DNA of 43,390 nt from Nitrospirota bacterium (GTDB lineage: Bacteria > Nitrospirota > Thermodesulfovibrionia > UBA6902), in contig JACRMS010000031.1 of NCBI GenBank assembly GCA_016214845.1, positions 1-43,390 of the forward strand, read 5' to 3'. Of this stretch, positions 32,378 through 41,354 are shown piece by piece. The position numbers and the translations under genes were made by a program. The notes under the pieces are model-generated. The model worked only from the letters and a program-made list of their open reading frames with translations, ran no database searches and had not been told where the DNA came from. How positions within the stretch are numbered: the first letter of the stretch is position 1; each line of letters opens with the position of its first letter.

Positions 32378-35300
32378 ATGCCCGACCCTATCAACATATG
32401 CAGCCTCGATTATCTCACAGGGACCCTCGCCACAGCTTATAAAGGCCTCATTACCTCGCTTGTAGTCAAAGATTTTTGCATAACAGAGGAAAACAACTCG
32501 GCCGTCGTGAAAGGCGCCATACTGTCTATGCCGGCGGGTGAATACCATGCATCTCTTATGCACGAAGGCGCGGAGCTCGCAAGGGAAAAGGTCCGCGACG
32601 GATATTTTGAGTTGAGAACGGACAGCGCGACCGTAAGGGAAGTGAAGAACCTTCAGATCGACATCATTCAGAGAGGCAGGCATATCGGGACTTTCCTGCT
32701 TAAGAGCGATAAAAAAGGAGATTTCTTTGTCCCCGCTGTTGATCTCTCACGAGAGCTTTCGGGCGTCAACTTTAAAAGTCTCACCTCGTTCCTGCAGGAA
32801 AACACCGGGCTGTTAAGAAATGCCGAGGGCCTTGTTTCAAAAATACTTTCATCTAAAAAAGACTGGACCAGGTTGTCCGAAGACATAAACAGTTTTTCAA
32901 AAGACATCTTCTGGACAAGCAAAGACGCCCATGCCGCGTGGTTCCGCGTATTGGTCAGGTATGCGATTAAGGCGTGCGAAAACACAGGCGCCGCTGCGTC
33001 TTATAAGCCGGTGTCGAATTTACTTTCGTTAATTGAGCTGCCGCTTGAAAATGGACCCGGCCTTCAGAGATTGCGCAGCCTTACGGATATATGGCTGGAT
33101 GAGTTGAAAGGGAAATCACTGTCCCTCTCCTGTCAGTTCAGGCAGACGGTGAGGATTATAAAGGCCATACACGAAAAGTTCCCTGACGCTGAAATCGGCC
33201 CTGTGCTAAGGTCAATTATAAACTCGGTAAAGGACAGGCTATCGGAGACCCCGGTCATCAGCAATGAAATGTTTAATGCGATGAAAGGTCTTTTGACCGG
33301 AGACGATCTCCATCTTCTATTTAAGTATGGGACCAGCAACAGTGAAAATATACTTCGTGAATTATCAGTCTCTGAGGAGATGCTGGAGAAAAAAAACCAT
33401 GCCGGGGTCCTCGATAAATTGGGAAGCCTCGAACTTTCACTTCTTAATGATACTGTCATGGTTGACGAATTGTTCAGCGTTATTGAGCCTCGTCTTAATG
33501 AGCAATCCTCGGAAAAACTGTCCGGTGTTATATCTGAATTATTCCCTTTCCTGAAACGGTTGTCCGCAGACGCACACAATAAGGCCCTAAAAAACATTGC
33601 CGGACTTTTAAAGAAATTGATCGGTCTGAATATGACGGAGCTGTGTGAAACCCTGATGGCGCGTATTGAAACCTTCCCCGCGTCAAGGGAAGATATTTTC
33701 CTTGACCCTGAAGTCGCCCGGTCCATGCTCAGCGCCGGAGGCGGCAGGCTTTTGAAAATGTACAAAGATATTCTCAAAAAGACGGTGATACCCTCTTCCC
33801 GCGTCACCGGATTTTCAACCGATACATGGACTGAGATGGTGGACCCGCAGCACCTGTTGCGGCTGTCGAAATTCTTACGCATTATAAGCCTTGACAGCGG
33901 CCGTTTCCGGGACGTGCTTGTGCATGTCATCTGCAACCTGCATATCAGCGGCGTGTTCATACCTGACGATAAGCTCTTTCAGCGGGAGGTCTCGACGTAT
34001 ATGAACGCGGACGGCTTTATGAATAATTTCCTTCTCAACTATATGCTTCTGAAAAAACTGCCGGTCTATTTTAACGAAGTCGGAGCTACAGGGAGGATAA
34101 GGGATTACACGACTGAAATAGATTCCTGGGGCAATGACCAGGTCCTCTACTTTTTAAGAAAACAGGTCCATGCAAATGCAAGCAATTACAATATCAGGCT
34201 TGTTGAGGGTATCATCAGCGCCTGGGTCTACGATGACCCGGAACTCATGAAGGGGTCTGTGCCGGAGGACGTAATTCAAAGACTGGACAGGCGTCTCTCA
34301 GCAGAGTACTCCTCCGCAATAAGGCCCCTGTTTGAATCTTCCGGCATACTCGACAAAGAAGGCCTGCATTTTGACAGGCTTTTTTTAATTGATGAAGATG
34401 ACCTTCGATCAAAATTAAATACCAAGAACATCCGCGATGAAATACATTTAAAGATCTTCCTGCTTTGCAAGATCTACCGGGAGCTCTGTAAAAAATATTC
34501 TTCAGCCTCCACGCATATTGAAATCCCTGATGTTAACCGCGCGTTATCTGAAGATATAGAAAAGATGGAAGGTCTGATGGAGATAATCGGGGCGGTGGAG
34601 AAGACACTGCCCGTGGAATCACTGTTTTTCAAAAGGCATATCGCGTTCGGCATCCCCTCGGTAATGGGGTCTTTTCACGAGGCGAAGTTTGACGCGTTCA
34701 GCGGGCTCTTGCGGATTGAAGAGAGGCTGAGGACCATAATTGAAGGAATTATCACTGACGCGGACAGGGGAAAAGAAAGCCTGTCTTCGGATAAAGCAAT
34801 TGAGCGGGTCCGCTGTCTTGAATATGCTGAACGTATTTTCAGGCTGCACGGCCTGAGCAATTTCCAGGTAGACGAACTTGTTACCATCTTAAAGACAAAC
34901 AAAATGCGTGTATCACAGGTGATCGATTCGCTCAGGATGTGGCAGAAGGAACTTGCATGGATGGTAGACTCTTTGCACCGGACCTTTCACGGGCCTCTCC
35001 TCGGGATACTGAAGATATTACCTGAAAGCGATCTGCCCGAATATCTTAAAGTGTTAACAGAGAATAAAGATGATTTCGCGGACAAGGCAGCGGACATAAT
35101 TTTCAGGGACATCATGAGCAGCATAACAGGATTCCTTGAGCTCGACAGGCTCCTTGACAGCCTGCTGACGTCGCTGAATTTAATGCTCCAATCAGGCAGC
35201 GATCCGGTCTTATCGTTTTCTGAGGGTGAGGTCCTATCAGCGGATTTCTATGTAGTCAGCGGACTGAGTGAAGCGGACGCAATGAGACTCGCTCCGGCCA

Positions 35301-36736
35301 TAGGCGGGAAAATGAAGAACCTCGTTTATCTTTATCACAAGGGAATCCCTGTCCCCCCTGCCGTTGTCTTCCCGGCGGCATGGACGCAAAATTGTCTGGA
35401 ACAAACAGAGGACGCGGACTTTGAATCAACATTGAGGCTGGCGGTAAAGGAGATCGAATCCCGGTCGTGCCTGACATTCGGGGGCGATAAAACTCCGCTG
35501 TTTTTGTCCGTAAGGAGCGGCTCATATATTTCAATGCCGGGAATACTGTCATCAATCCTGTACTGCGGGATGAACAGAAAGACTGTGGAAGCGTTCATCA
35601 TGGAAAGGGGAAACGCGCTTCTTGCCTGGGATTCTTACAGGAGGTCCATCGAGGATTTCGCAACTGTTGTTTACCGCATCGAGATGAAATTCTTTGACGA
35701 CATAACAGCCGGATTCATGAGATCAAGGGGCGGCCCATCCGGGCCGGATGCATCCGATATGGAAAAGTTATGCGCCATTTATTCTGCCGAACTGGCAAAG
35801 GTTGGAATTAAAATTCCCGATGACGTGTATGAGCAATTGAAGCAATCGGTAAAGGCAATTTACGCTTCCTGGTACTCTGAACGCTCCGTGCAGTTCAGGA
35901 AGGTGATGAACGTTTCAGACTACTGGGGAACTTCAGTGGCGCTTATGCAGATGGTCTACGGCAATGAGGCCGGGGCCGGGGCCTCGGTGTTTTTTACCCG
36001 AAACCCCTTTTCGCTTGAGAAGGGAATTCATGGAGACACAAGGGAGGCAGCAACAGGCAGCGATATTGTTTATGGAAAATTCACAAACCGGCCGCTTGCA
36101 AAAGGACAGGCGATGGAAGGCATCCGGAGTCTCGAAGAAATTGATAACGCGCTTTTCATGCAGCACAATGAGCTTGCAGAAAAAATCGAAGAAGCAATGG
36201 GCGGGCTACCCCAGGAGGTGGAAGTCACTTACACAAAAAATCCTGACGGCAGGAGGGTGCTCCATGTGCTTCAGACAAGACGCATGGAAACCCACAGGGG
36301 CTTCACAAAGACGTTCCATGATGTTTGCGATATGGGATCGAAAATAATCGGCAGGGGCGCTGGTGTGCACGGCGGCGCCTTAAGCGGTTTCGCGGTTTTT
36401 TCGGTCCAGCCGGGATCTATAGAAAGACTGAAGAAAGAGCTTAACCTTCCGGCTATACTTTTAAGAGAAATGGCCAGCACTGACGATGTTTCCCTTATGC
36501 CTTATATCGATGGGATCATCACTGCTGCCGGAGGGGTCGCATCACACGCCTCTGTTCTTGCCCAGAAATTCGGGCTCACCGCAGTTGTCGGCTGTTCCAT
36601 TATGGAATTTATAACAAACGAGAGTGGAGAGACTTATGCCGTGCTCGGAGACAATACCGTAAAAGAAGGCACGCATATAAGCCTTGACGGCTCTACCGGA
36701 CTTGTCTATTCCGGCCTGTGCCTGCCGGTTTTATAA
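32378..36736 (+). CDS. 1452-residue protein with C-terminal PPDK-like ATP-grasp and phosphohistidine domains, no PEP barrel
   Basis: The C-terminal third resembles pyruvate phosphate dikinase. It has GGKMKNLVYL...GIPVPPAVVF (about 977-1000), LFLSVRSGSYISMPGI (about 1041), VFFTRNPFSLEKG (about 1203), the metal-binding EVEVTY...LHVLQTRR (about 1285-1300), and a swivelling domain with catalytic His1390 in AAGGVASHASVLAQKFG. The family's C-terminal PEP/pyruvate TIM barrel is missing: the protein ends about 60 residues after the histidine. Residues 1-125 look beta-rich; 125-960 are mostly helical, without a domain I recognise. It probably uses ATP to phosphorylate its own histidine, but the phosphate acceptor is unknown. 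It lies between bc-complex genes and zwf/tkt and is the only large + strand gene on this side. Confidence 0.85.
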   Translation: MPDPINICSLDYLTGTLATAYKGLITSLVVKDFCITEENNSAVVKGAILSMPAGEYHASLMHEGAELAREKVRDGYFELRTDSATVREVKNLQIDIIQRGRHIGTFLLKSDKKGDFFVPAVDLSRELSGVNFKSLTSFLQENTGLLRNAEGLVSKILSSKKDWTRLSEDINSFSKDIFWTSKDAHAAWFRVLVRYAIKACENTGAAASYKPVSNLLSLIELPLENGPGLQRLRSLTDIWLDELKGKSLSLSCQFRQTVRIIKAIHEKFPDAEIGPVLRSIINSVKDRLSETPVISNEMFNAMKGLLTGDDLHLLFKYGTSNSENILRELSVSEEMLEKKNHAGVLDKLGSLELSLLNDTVMVDELFSVIEPRLNEQSSEKLSGVISELFPFLKRLSADAHNKALKNIAGLLKKLIGLNMTELCETLMARIETFPASREDIFLDPEVARSMLSAGGGRLLKMYKDILKKTVIPSSRVTGFSTDTWTEMVDPQHLLRLSKFLRIISLDSGRFRDVLVHVICNLHISGVFIPDDKLFQREVSTYMNADGFMNNFLLNYMLLKKLPVYFNEVGATGRIRDYTTEIDSWGNDQVLYFLRKQVHANASNYNIRLVEGIISAWVYDDPELMKGSVPEDVIQRLDRRLSAEYSSAIRPLFESSGILDKEGLHFDRLFLIDEDDLRSKLNTKNIRDEIHLKIFLLCKIYRELCKKYSSASTHIEIPDVNRALSEDIEKMEGLMEIIGAVEKTLPVESLFFKRHIAFGIPSVMGSFHEAKFDAFSGLLRIEERLRTIIEGIITDADRGKESLSSDKAIERVRCLEYAERIFRLHGLSNFQVDELVTILKTNKMRVSQVIDSLRMWQKELAWMVDSLHRTFHGPLLGILKILPESDLPEYLKVLTENKDDFADKAADIIFRDIMSSITGFLELDRLLDSLLTSLNLMLQSGSDPVLSFSEGEVLSADFYVVSGLSEADAMRLAPAIGGKMKNLVYLYHKGIPVPPAVVFPAAWTQNCLEQTEDADFESTLRLAVKEIESRSCLTFGGDKTPLFLSVRSGSYISMPGILSSILYCGMNRKTVEAFIMERGNALLAWDSYRRSIEDFATVVYRIEMKFFDDITAGFMRSRGGPSGPDASDMEKLCAIYSAELAKVGIKIPDDVYEQLKQSVKAIYASWYSERSVQFRKVMNVSDYWGTSVALMQMVYGNEAGAGASVFFTRNPFSLEKGIHGDTREAATGSDIVYGKFTNRPLAKGQAMEGIRSLEEIDNALFMQHNELAEKIEEAMGGLPQEVEVTYTKNPDGRRVLHVLQTRRMETHRGFTKTFHDVCDMGSKIIGRGAGVHGGALSGFAVFSVQPGSIERLKKELNLPAILLREMASTDDVSLMPYIDGIITAAGGVASHASVLAQKFGLTAVVGCSIMEFITNESGETYAVLGDNTVKEGTHISLDGSTGLVYSGLCLPVL

Positions 36737-36740
36737 AAAC

Positions 36741-36846
36741 CGTGATGCGTAATCCGTAATGCGTTATGGGTAAAAAGTTATGGGTAATGCGTTATGCGTC
36801 ATGAGTTGTTTTTCCACCCATCACGCTTTACGCATCACGCATTACG
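36741..36846. repeat. Period-7 word repeat hairpin (CGTAATG type), nine plus four copies
   Basis: Nine consecutive heptamers of the form (C/G/A)GTNATG or close run from 36741 to 36803 (CGTGATG, CGTAATC, CGTAATG, CGTTATG, GGTAAAA, AGTTATG, GGTAATG, CGTTATG, CGTCATG). Four more, inverted, fill 36819-36846. The two arms can form a long imperfect hairpin. It sits between the convergent ends of the kinase-like gene and zwf, where it could end transcription of both. Confidence 0.8.
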
Positions 36847-36852
36847 GTTTAT

Positions 36853-38400
36853 TTATTCCGTAATCCATTGGCGGCCATCCTGTTCGATCAGGTCCACGGC
36901 TTCCGGAGGGCCCCAGGTGCCTGCCTCATAATTCGGGAAATTTGCCGCGGGAAGGCTTTCCCATATTTCAAGGATCGGGTCGACAACTCTCCACATCTCT
37001 TCAATGCCGTCTTCCCTGACGAAGAGCGTAAGGTCCCCTTTTATGCAATCGGTGAGCAGTAATTCATACGGCGGGGTGAAGTTTGTCTTAAACGTCTCAC
37101 GGTAATTGAAGACCATATTCACTGGATAGAGCTGGTTATGCGAATACGGATATTTCACTCCAAGGCGCAGCGATATCTTTTCATCAGGCTGAATGGTCAG
37201 GACAAGGATATTCGGGTCAAGCGCGTCGCAGTCGCGTCCCAAAAGCCTCAGCGGCAGGCGCTTGAACTGGATGCATATTTCAGTTACGCGTTTCGGCAGG
37301 CGTTTCCCGGTGCGCACATAAAACGGGACCCTGCCCCAGCGGAGGTTGTCGATATAGAATTTCCCAGCAAAAAATGTCGGCATGTTCGAGTCCGCGGACA
37401 CATGGTTTTCCTGCCTGTACGGGAGGACGTCTTCCCCCTGTATCTTTCCCTGTCCGTACTGTCCTCTTACGAAAGAGACGTCTATATAATTGCTGTCCAT
37501 CTCCCGGATGGAACGCAGCACTTTGACCTTTTCGTCGCGGATGAAATCCGCCCTGAACCCTATGGGAAGCTCCATAGCCACAAGGCCCATGAGCTGCATA
37601 ATATGGTTTTGGACGATGTCCCTGATCACACCTGATTGCTCGTAGAATGCGCCCCTGTGCGCAATGCCGATGTCTTCAGCAACTGTTATCTGGACATTGT
37701 CTATATAACGGTGGTTCCAGCACTGCTCGAATATGGCGTTGGAGGAACGGAAAAAAAGTATGTTCTGGACCGTCTCTTTCCCGAGGTAATGGTCGATGCG
37801 GTAAATCCGGTCTTCGTTAAAAGCCGTGGTCAGTACCCTGTTGAGTTCCGAGGCCGACCTCCTGTCGCGGCCAAAAGGTTTTTCAACAATGACCTTTGTG
37901 TTGAAATCTTTGTTCAGGCCGTGCTGATTCAGTTTGCCGACAACGAGCGGACTGATCCGGGGAGGCACCGCGAGATAGTAAATGACGTCTTTTGTCCCGC
38001 CAGATGAGGGTATTGTGATGTGCCTGATCTTATCAGCGACATTCGTGTAGATGTCATCGGCTTCGAACCTGCCGCTCAGGTAAAAAAGATGTCCGCTGAA
38101 TTCATCCCATTTTTTTTCATCCGGGGGCCCGCCTGTAAATGTCTGAAACGCCGCTTTCATCACGGCCCGGTACTGTACGTCGGTCATTTCCTGCATGTCC
38201 AGGCCGATCACCGAAAAAGGCTTTTTGAGTTCTTCCCTGCAGAAAAGATAAAAGATCGAGGGCAGGAGTTTCCTTCTGCTTAGATCGCCCGCACCGCCGA
38301 ATATCACCATGGTGAACGGTTCGGGCCTTAACTCCTCGACAGGGATGTCACAAGTCTGTAAGAACTTGCTGAATATGATCTCTTCGTTCTTTGCGGTCAT
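36853..38400 (-). CDS. zwf: Glucose-6-phosphate 1-dehydrogenase
   Basis: First enzyme of the oxidative pentose phosphate pathway, making NAD(P)H and 6-phosphogluconolactone; 515 residues. The dinucleotide motif GGAGDLSRRKL and the active-site RIDHYLGKETVQN (catalytic His) are present, as are the conserved VIVEKPFGRD and VPFYVRTGKRL. ATG 38400 lies five bases after the tkt stop and has no clear ribosome binding site, so it probably depends on coupling to tkt. No 6-phosphogluconolactonase gene is seen in the window. Confidence 0.96.
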   Translation of the reverse strand: MTAKNEEIIFSKFLQTCDIPVEELRPEPFTMVIFGGAGDLSRRKLLPSIFYLFCREELKKPFSVIGLDMQEMTDVQYRAVMKAAFQTFTGGPPDEKKWDEFSGHLFYLSGRFEADDIYTNVADKIRHITIPSSGGTKDVIYYLAVPPRISPLVVGKLNQHGLNKDFNTKVIVEKPFGRDRRSASELNRVLTTAFNEDRIYRIDHYLGKETVQNILFFRSSNAIFEQCWNHRYIDNVQITVAEDIGIAHRGAFYEQSGVIRDIVQNHIMQLMGLVAMELPIGFRADFIRDEKVKVLRSIREMDSNYIDVSFVRGQYGQGKIQGEDVLPYRQENHVSADSNMPTFFAGKFYIDNLRWGRVPFYVRTGKRLPKRVTEICIQFKRLPLRLLGRDCDALDPNILVLTIQPDEKISLRLGVKYPYSHNQLYPVNMVFNYRETFKTNFTPPYELLLTDCIKGDLTLFVREDGIEEMWRVVDPILEIWESLPAANFPNYEAGTWGPPEAVDLIEQDGRQWITE

Positions 38401-38405
38401 GGGAA

Positions 38406-40238
38406 CTAAAGCAGTGCCTTTACTTTTTTAACAATAGCATTCTTCGATATGTTTTCGTAGTCGAGAAGTTCAGCGGGCTTTCCGCTCTTCGGGACCTTTT
38501 CTACGGCAAGAGAGTGTACCGGTATGTCAAAATCAGCAAGCGCGGTCCTGACAGCTTCACCCATTCCGCCCTCGATATGATGGTCCTCTACGGTAATTAT
38601 CGCACTGGTGATTCTTCCGGCTTTCTTGAGGGTTTTTACGTCAATGGGCTTGATGCTGTAAAGGTCGATCACCCGTATAAAAATATTGTCATTCTGTAAT
38701 TCCTCATACGCGGCAAGCGCCTCGTGCAGTGTTATGCCTGCTGCTGCTACGGTGATCACATCATTGTCCGACTGCTTTAATACCTTGCTTCCGCCGATAG
38801 GGAATTCCTCATCAGGGTTATAGATAACAGGTGTGTCTTTCCTCGTGGTGCGGATATAGACCATCCCTTCACGCGCGGCCGCCTCTTCAACGAGCTTATC
38901 AGTGGATACCGCGTCTGAGGGATAGAGCACGACACTGTTTATGATAGAGCGGAACATGGCGATGTCCTCAAGCCCCATCTGAGAGGGGCCGTCCTCGCCG
39001 ATGGACACCCCCGCGTGTGAACCGCAGAATTTTATATTAGCGCCGGAATACTGGCACATCCTTATCTGGTCATAGGCCCTGCTGAAAAACGCGGCGAAGG
39101 TTGAGACAAAGGGGAGCTTTCCGACCCGCTGAAGCCCGAGCGCTGCGCCGACCATATTCTGTTCAGCTATATACATTTCAAAGTATCTTTCTGGATATGC
39201 GTCCCTGAAAATTTCTGAATAAGTGGAATTGCTCACCTCGCCGTCCAGCACGACCATGTCCGGGAATTGCGGGAATATCCGTTTTAACGCCAAGCCGTAT
39301 GCCTTCCTTGTGGCAACCGCCTTGCCTGTGTCATAAGACGGCTTTTCAGCTTTTTGAGACGGGCGCTTTTCAACTGTCCTGTTTTCCGGTTTCGGGACAT
39401 CACCGCGTATAGCTTTATCCACCCCGGCGAATTCCTTCATAGCCTCCGCGAATCTTTCCTTGTCGAGCGGCTTGCCGTGCCAGCCGTTCTGGTCTTCAAC
39501 GCTCAAAACACCCTTGCCCTTTATCGTCTTTGCGATGATCATTACCGGCTTGTCTTTGACCTCGATGGCCCTTTCATACGCGTTTGTAATTTCATCCATA
39601 TTGTGTCCGTCGATCAGGATGGTCTCCCATCCGAAGGCGGACACCCTCTTTTCATAAACGGAAAGGTCGTGCCCGTACATTGTCTCGCCGCGCTGGCCGA
39701 GGCGGTTTACGTCCAGGATGCCGACAAGATTATCGAGCTTGTAAAAAGACGCTATCTCCAGCGCTTCCCATTGCGAGCCTTCGGCCATCTCGCTGTCGCC
39801 GATCAAAACATAAGACCTGCACGGAAGCCTGTCAACATATTTCGCACCCAGCGCCAGTCCAACTCCAATGGAAAGCCCCTGCCCCAGAGAGCCTGTGGCA
39901 GCCTCGGCATATGGAAATGATGCGGTGGGATGGCCTTCAAGCGGGCTTCCGAATTTCCGGTAAGTGAGCAGTTCCTGTTCCGTTAATTTCCCCGCTGCCG
40001 TCCACAGAGAATATAGAAGCGGGGTCGCGTGACCTTTTGAAAAGATCATCCGGTCGTTGTAAGGGGACAAAGGATTTTCGGCGTCATATCTGAAAGTCCC
40101 GCCGAACATCAGCCCGGTCATAAGGTCGGTTGCAGAAAGAGCCGAGGTTGGATGACCGGACCCGGCTTCATTTGTGGATATGAGAATATAATAACGTATC
40201 AGCTTTGCGAGCTTGTCGAGGTCGTTCCTGGCAGACAT
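38406..40238 (-). CDS. tkt: Transketolase
   Basis: A thiamine-diphosphate enzyme moving two-carbon units in the non-oxidative pentose phosphate pathway; 610 residues, the short single-chain form rather than the 660-residue E. coli type. ThDP motif GDSEMAEGSQWEALEIASFYKLDN, early GSGHPTSALSATDLM, and the pyrimidine-domain AEQNMVGAALGLQ with HAGVSIGEDGPSQMGLEDIA are present. The middle (about 280-310) is a Lys/Pro linker. ATG 40238 has AAGGAG five bases upstream and a promoter at 40330-40357. Confidence 0.95.
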   Translation of the reverse strand: MSARNDLDKLAKLIRYYILISTNEAGSGHPTSALSATDLMTGLMFGGTFRYDAENPLSPYNDRMIFSKGHATPLLYSLWTAAGKLTEQELLTYRKFGSPLEGHPTASFPYAEAATGSLGQGLSIGVGLALGAKYVDRLPCRSYVLIGDSEMAEGSQWEALEIASFYKLDNLVGILDVNRLGQRGETMYGHDLSVYEKRVSAFGWETILIDGHNMDEITNAYERAIEVKDKPVMIIAKTIKGKGVLSVEDQNGWHGKPLDKERFAEAMKEFAGVDKAIRGDVPKPENRTVEKRPSQKAEKPSYDTGKAVATRKAYGLALKRIFPQFPDMVVLDGEVSNSTYSEIFRDAYPERYFEMYIAEQNMVGAALGLQRVGKLPFVSTFAAFFSRAYDQIRMCQYSGANIKFCGSHAGVSIGEDGPSQMGLEDIAMFRSIINSVVLYPSDAVSTDKLVEEAAAREGMVYIRTTRKDTPVIYNPDEEFPIGGSKVLKQSDNDVITVAAAGITLHEALAAYEELQNDNIFIRVIDLYSIKPIDVKTLKKAGRITSAIITVEDHHIEGGMGEAVRTALADFDIPVHSLAVEKVPKSGKPAELLDYENISKNAIVKKVKALL

Positions 40239-40329
40239 TTTCTCTCCTTAAAAAATCATTTCTTCTGTAAAGGTCTTTTGTAAAAAGGAACCGCGATACC
40301 TTCTTATAATACTGATGAAATCTAATTAA

Positions 40330-40357
40330 ATCTTAGCAGAGTATTCAGTGTTGTCAA
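40330..40357 (-). promoter_or_regulatory. Candidate sigma-70 promoter of the tkt-zwf operon
   Basis: On the - strand TTGACA (40357-40352) and TAAGAT (40335-40330) are separated by 16 bases, about 90 bases before the tkt start. The -35 box is perfect and the -10 matches four of six. Confidence 0.6.
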
Positions 40358-40393
40358 GTTTTCAGCGGTCAGGCTTATTGTTCATGAAAGCGG

Positions 40394-40425
40394 AAATAAA
40401 AAACCGGCTGATAAGGTCAGCCGGT
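40394..40425 (-). terminator. Rho-independent terminator after the cytochrome b / barrel / cytochrome c operon
   Basis: ACCGGCTGA (40403-40411) pairs perfectly with 40417-40425 across a five-base loop. Read on the - strand it is followed by TTTTTTATTT. It lies 31 bases after the stop of the cytochrome b gene and ends that operon before the tkt promoter. Confidence 0.85.
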
Positions 40426-40456
40426 CATGAGATATTGTAAAACAGGCGAAGTCGTG

Positions 40457-41278
40457 TTAAGCCGATACCTCGGTTTCTTCATTGTAACTCTCCTGGACTA
40501 CCTCGGCAGGCTGCAGGACCCCTCCCATGTCAGTGTTTGCAAGCTGATAATCTTCAATGTCCTGATGTGTGGCCCTGATATAATAAGTGACAGCTTCTTC
40601 CTCGTGTTCAAAGTTTTCCCGGTACCAGCGGGTATAGTGATGTTTGGCCCACTGACGGTCGACAAAGCCCGAGATCATGCCTGAAAGCCCCACGCGAGTG
40701 TCAGGGTTGAGTGTTGCCATAAAGATGTGCCCGGACAAAAGCGGAGTGGCGATCAGCGCCATGCCGAAATGAATGAGCCATGCCAGTAATGCGCCGTTCG
40801 TGAACCATATGAATATACCTGTCAGGATGTAAAGGGGATATGTCGACATGAGCGTCATAAAATTTATCTTCTCGGCCGCGTTGAATTTTCCCTGCTCGGG
40901 CAGATGGATCTTCTTGCTGACCGCGGCAAGTCCCATAAGACCAAGCCATTTAATATCTTCAAAGGTCCATAACCATGCCTGCTTGATGTTGTTCAGGTAG
41001 ACCCTGTAATCACCCCGGCTTTTCAATATGGACAACATGGGAAGGGTGATCAGACAGATGCCTGATATGCGGTGGACCCATGAGAAGACAGCGCGGTATG
41101 GACGAAGGGGATCAGGGTTATAAATGAACACCAGTATAAGGGCGGTTGAATAACATACCATGAATGGGACCGCTATCGCCCAGTGAACGGTCCTCTCGGA
41201 TTTCCTGAAACGCAATATCTTTGCGGGCGAAGTCTTTTTATTATTTTCCGGGTCTTTTATTCTTTCATGTACACTCAT
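40457..41278 (-). CDS. Formate-dehydrogenase-gamma-like cytochrome b (membrane quinone-reactive subunit)
   Basis: A 273-residue diheme cytochrome b of the FdnI/FdoI and Ni/Fe-hydrogenase cytochrome b family. About four membrane spans are seen, with RFRKSERTVHWAIAVPFM (first haem His), VHRISGICLITLP, FNAAEKINFMTLMSTYPLYI and SGHIFMATLNPDTRVGLSGM. WAKHHYTRWYRE near 210 is the usual cytoplasmic end; a further acidic tail of about 45 residues follows. No formate dehydrogenase catalytic subunit is nearby. Lying downstream of a multiheme cytochrome and a porin-like barrel, it could instead pass quinol electrons to that cytochrome. The ribosome binding site AAGGAGG is strong. Confidence 0.85.
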   Translation of the reverse strand: MSVHERIKDPENNKKTSPAKILRFRKSERTVHWAIAVPFMVCYSTALILVFIYNPDPLRPYRAVFSWVHRISGICLITLPMLSILKSRGDYRVYLNNIKQAWLWTFEDIKWLGLMGLAAVSKKIHLPEQGKFNAAEKINFMTLMSTYPLYILTGIFIWFTNGALLAWLIHFGMALIATPLLSGHIFMATLNPDTRVGLSGMISGFVDRQWAKHHYTRWYRENFEHEEEAVTYYIRATHQDIEDYQLANTDMGGVLQPAEVVQESYNEETEVSA

Positions 41279-41354
41279 TGTTACCTCCTTGTTTTGTATC
41301 CTTATAATCCTTTATGTTCTTCGTTTATTATTAATCGGCCCATTTCGCTCATTT

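Noticed and set aside
36741-36846. CRISPR array
   Set aside because: The repeated unit is 7 bases with no spacers and no cas genes; it is a tandem word repeat with an inverted arm.
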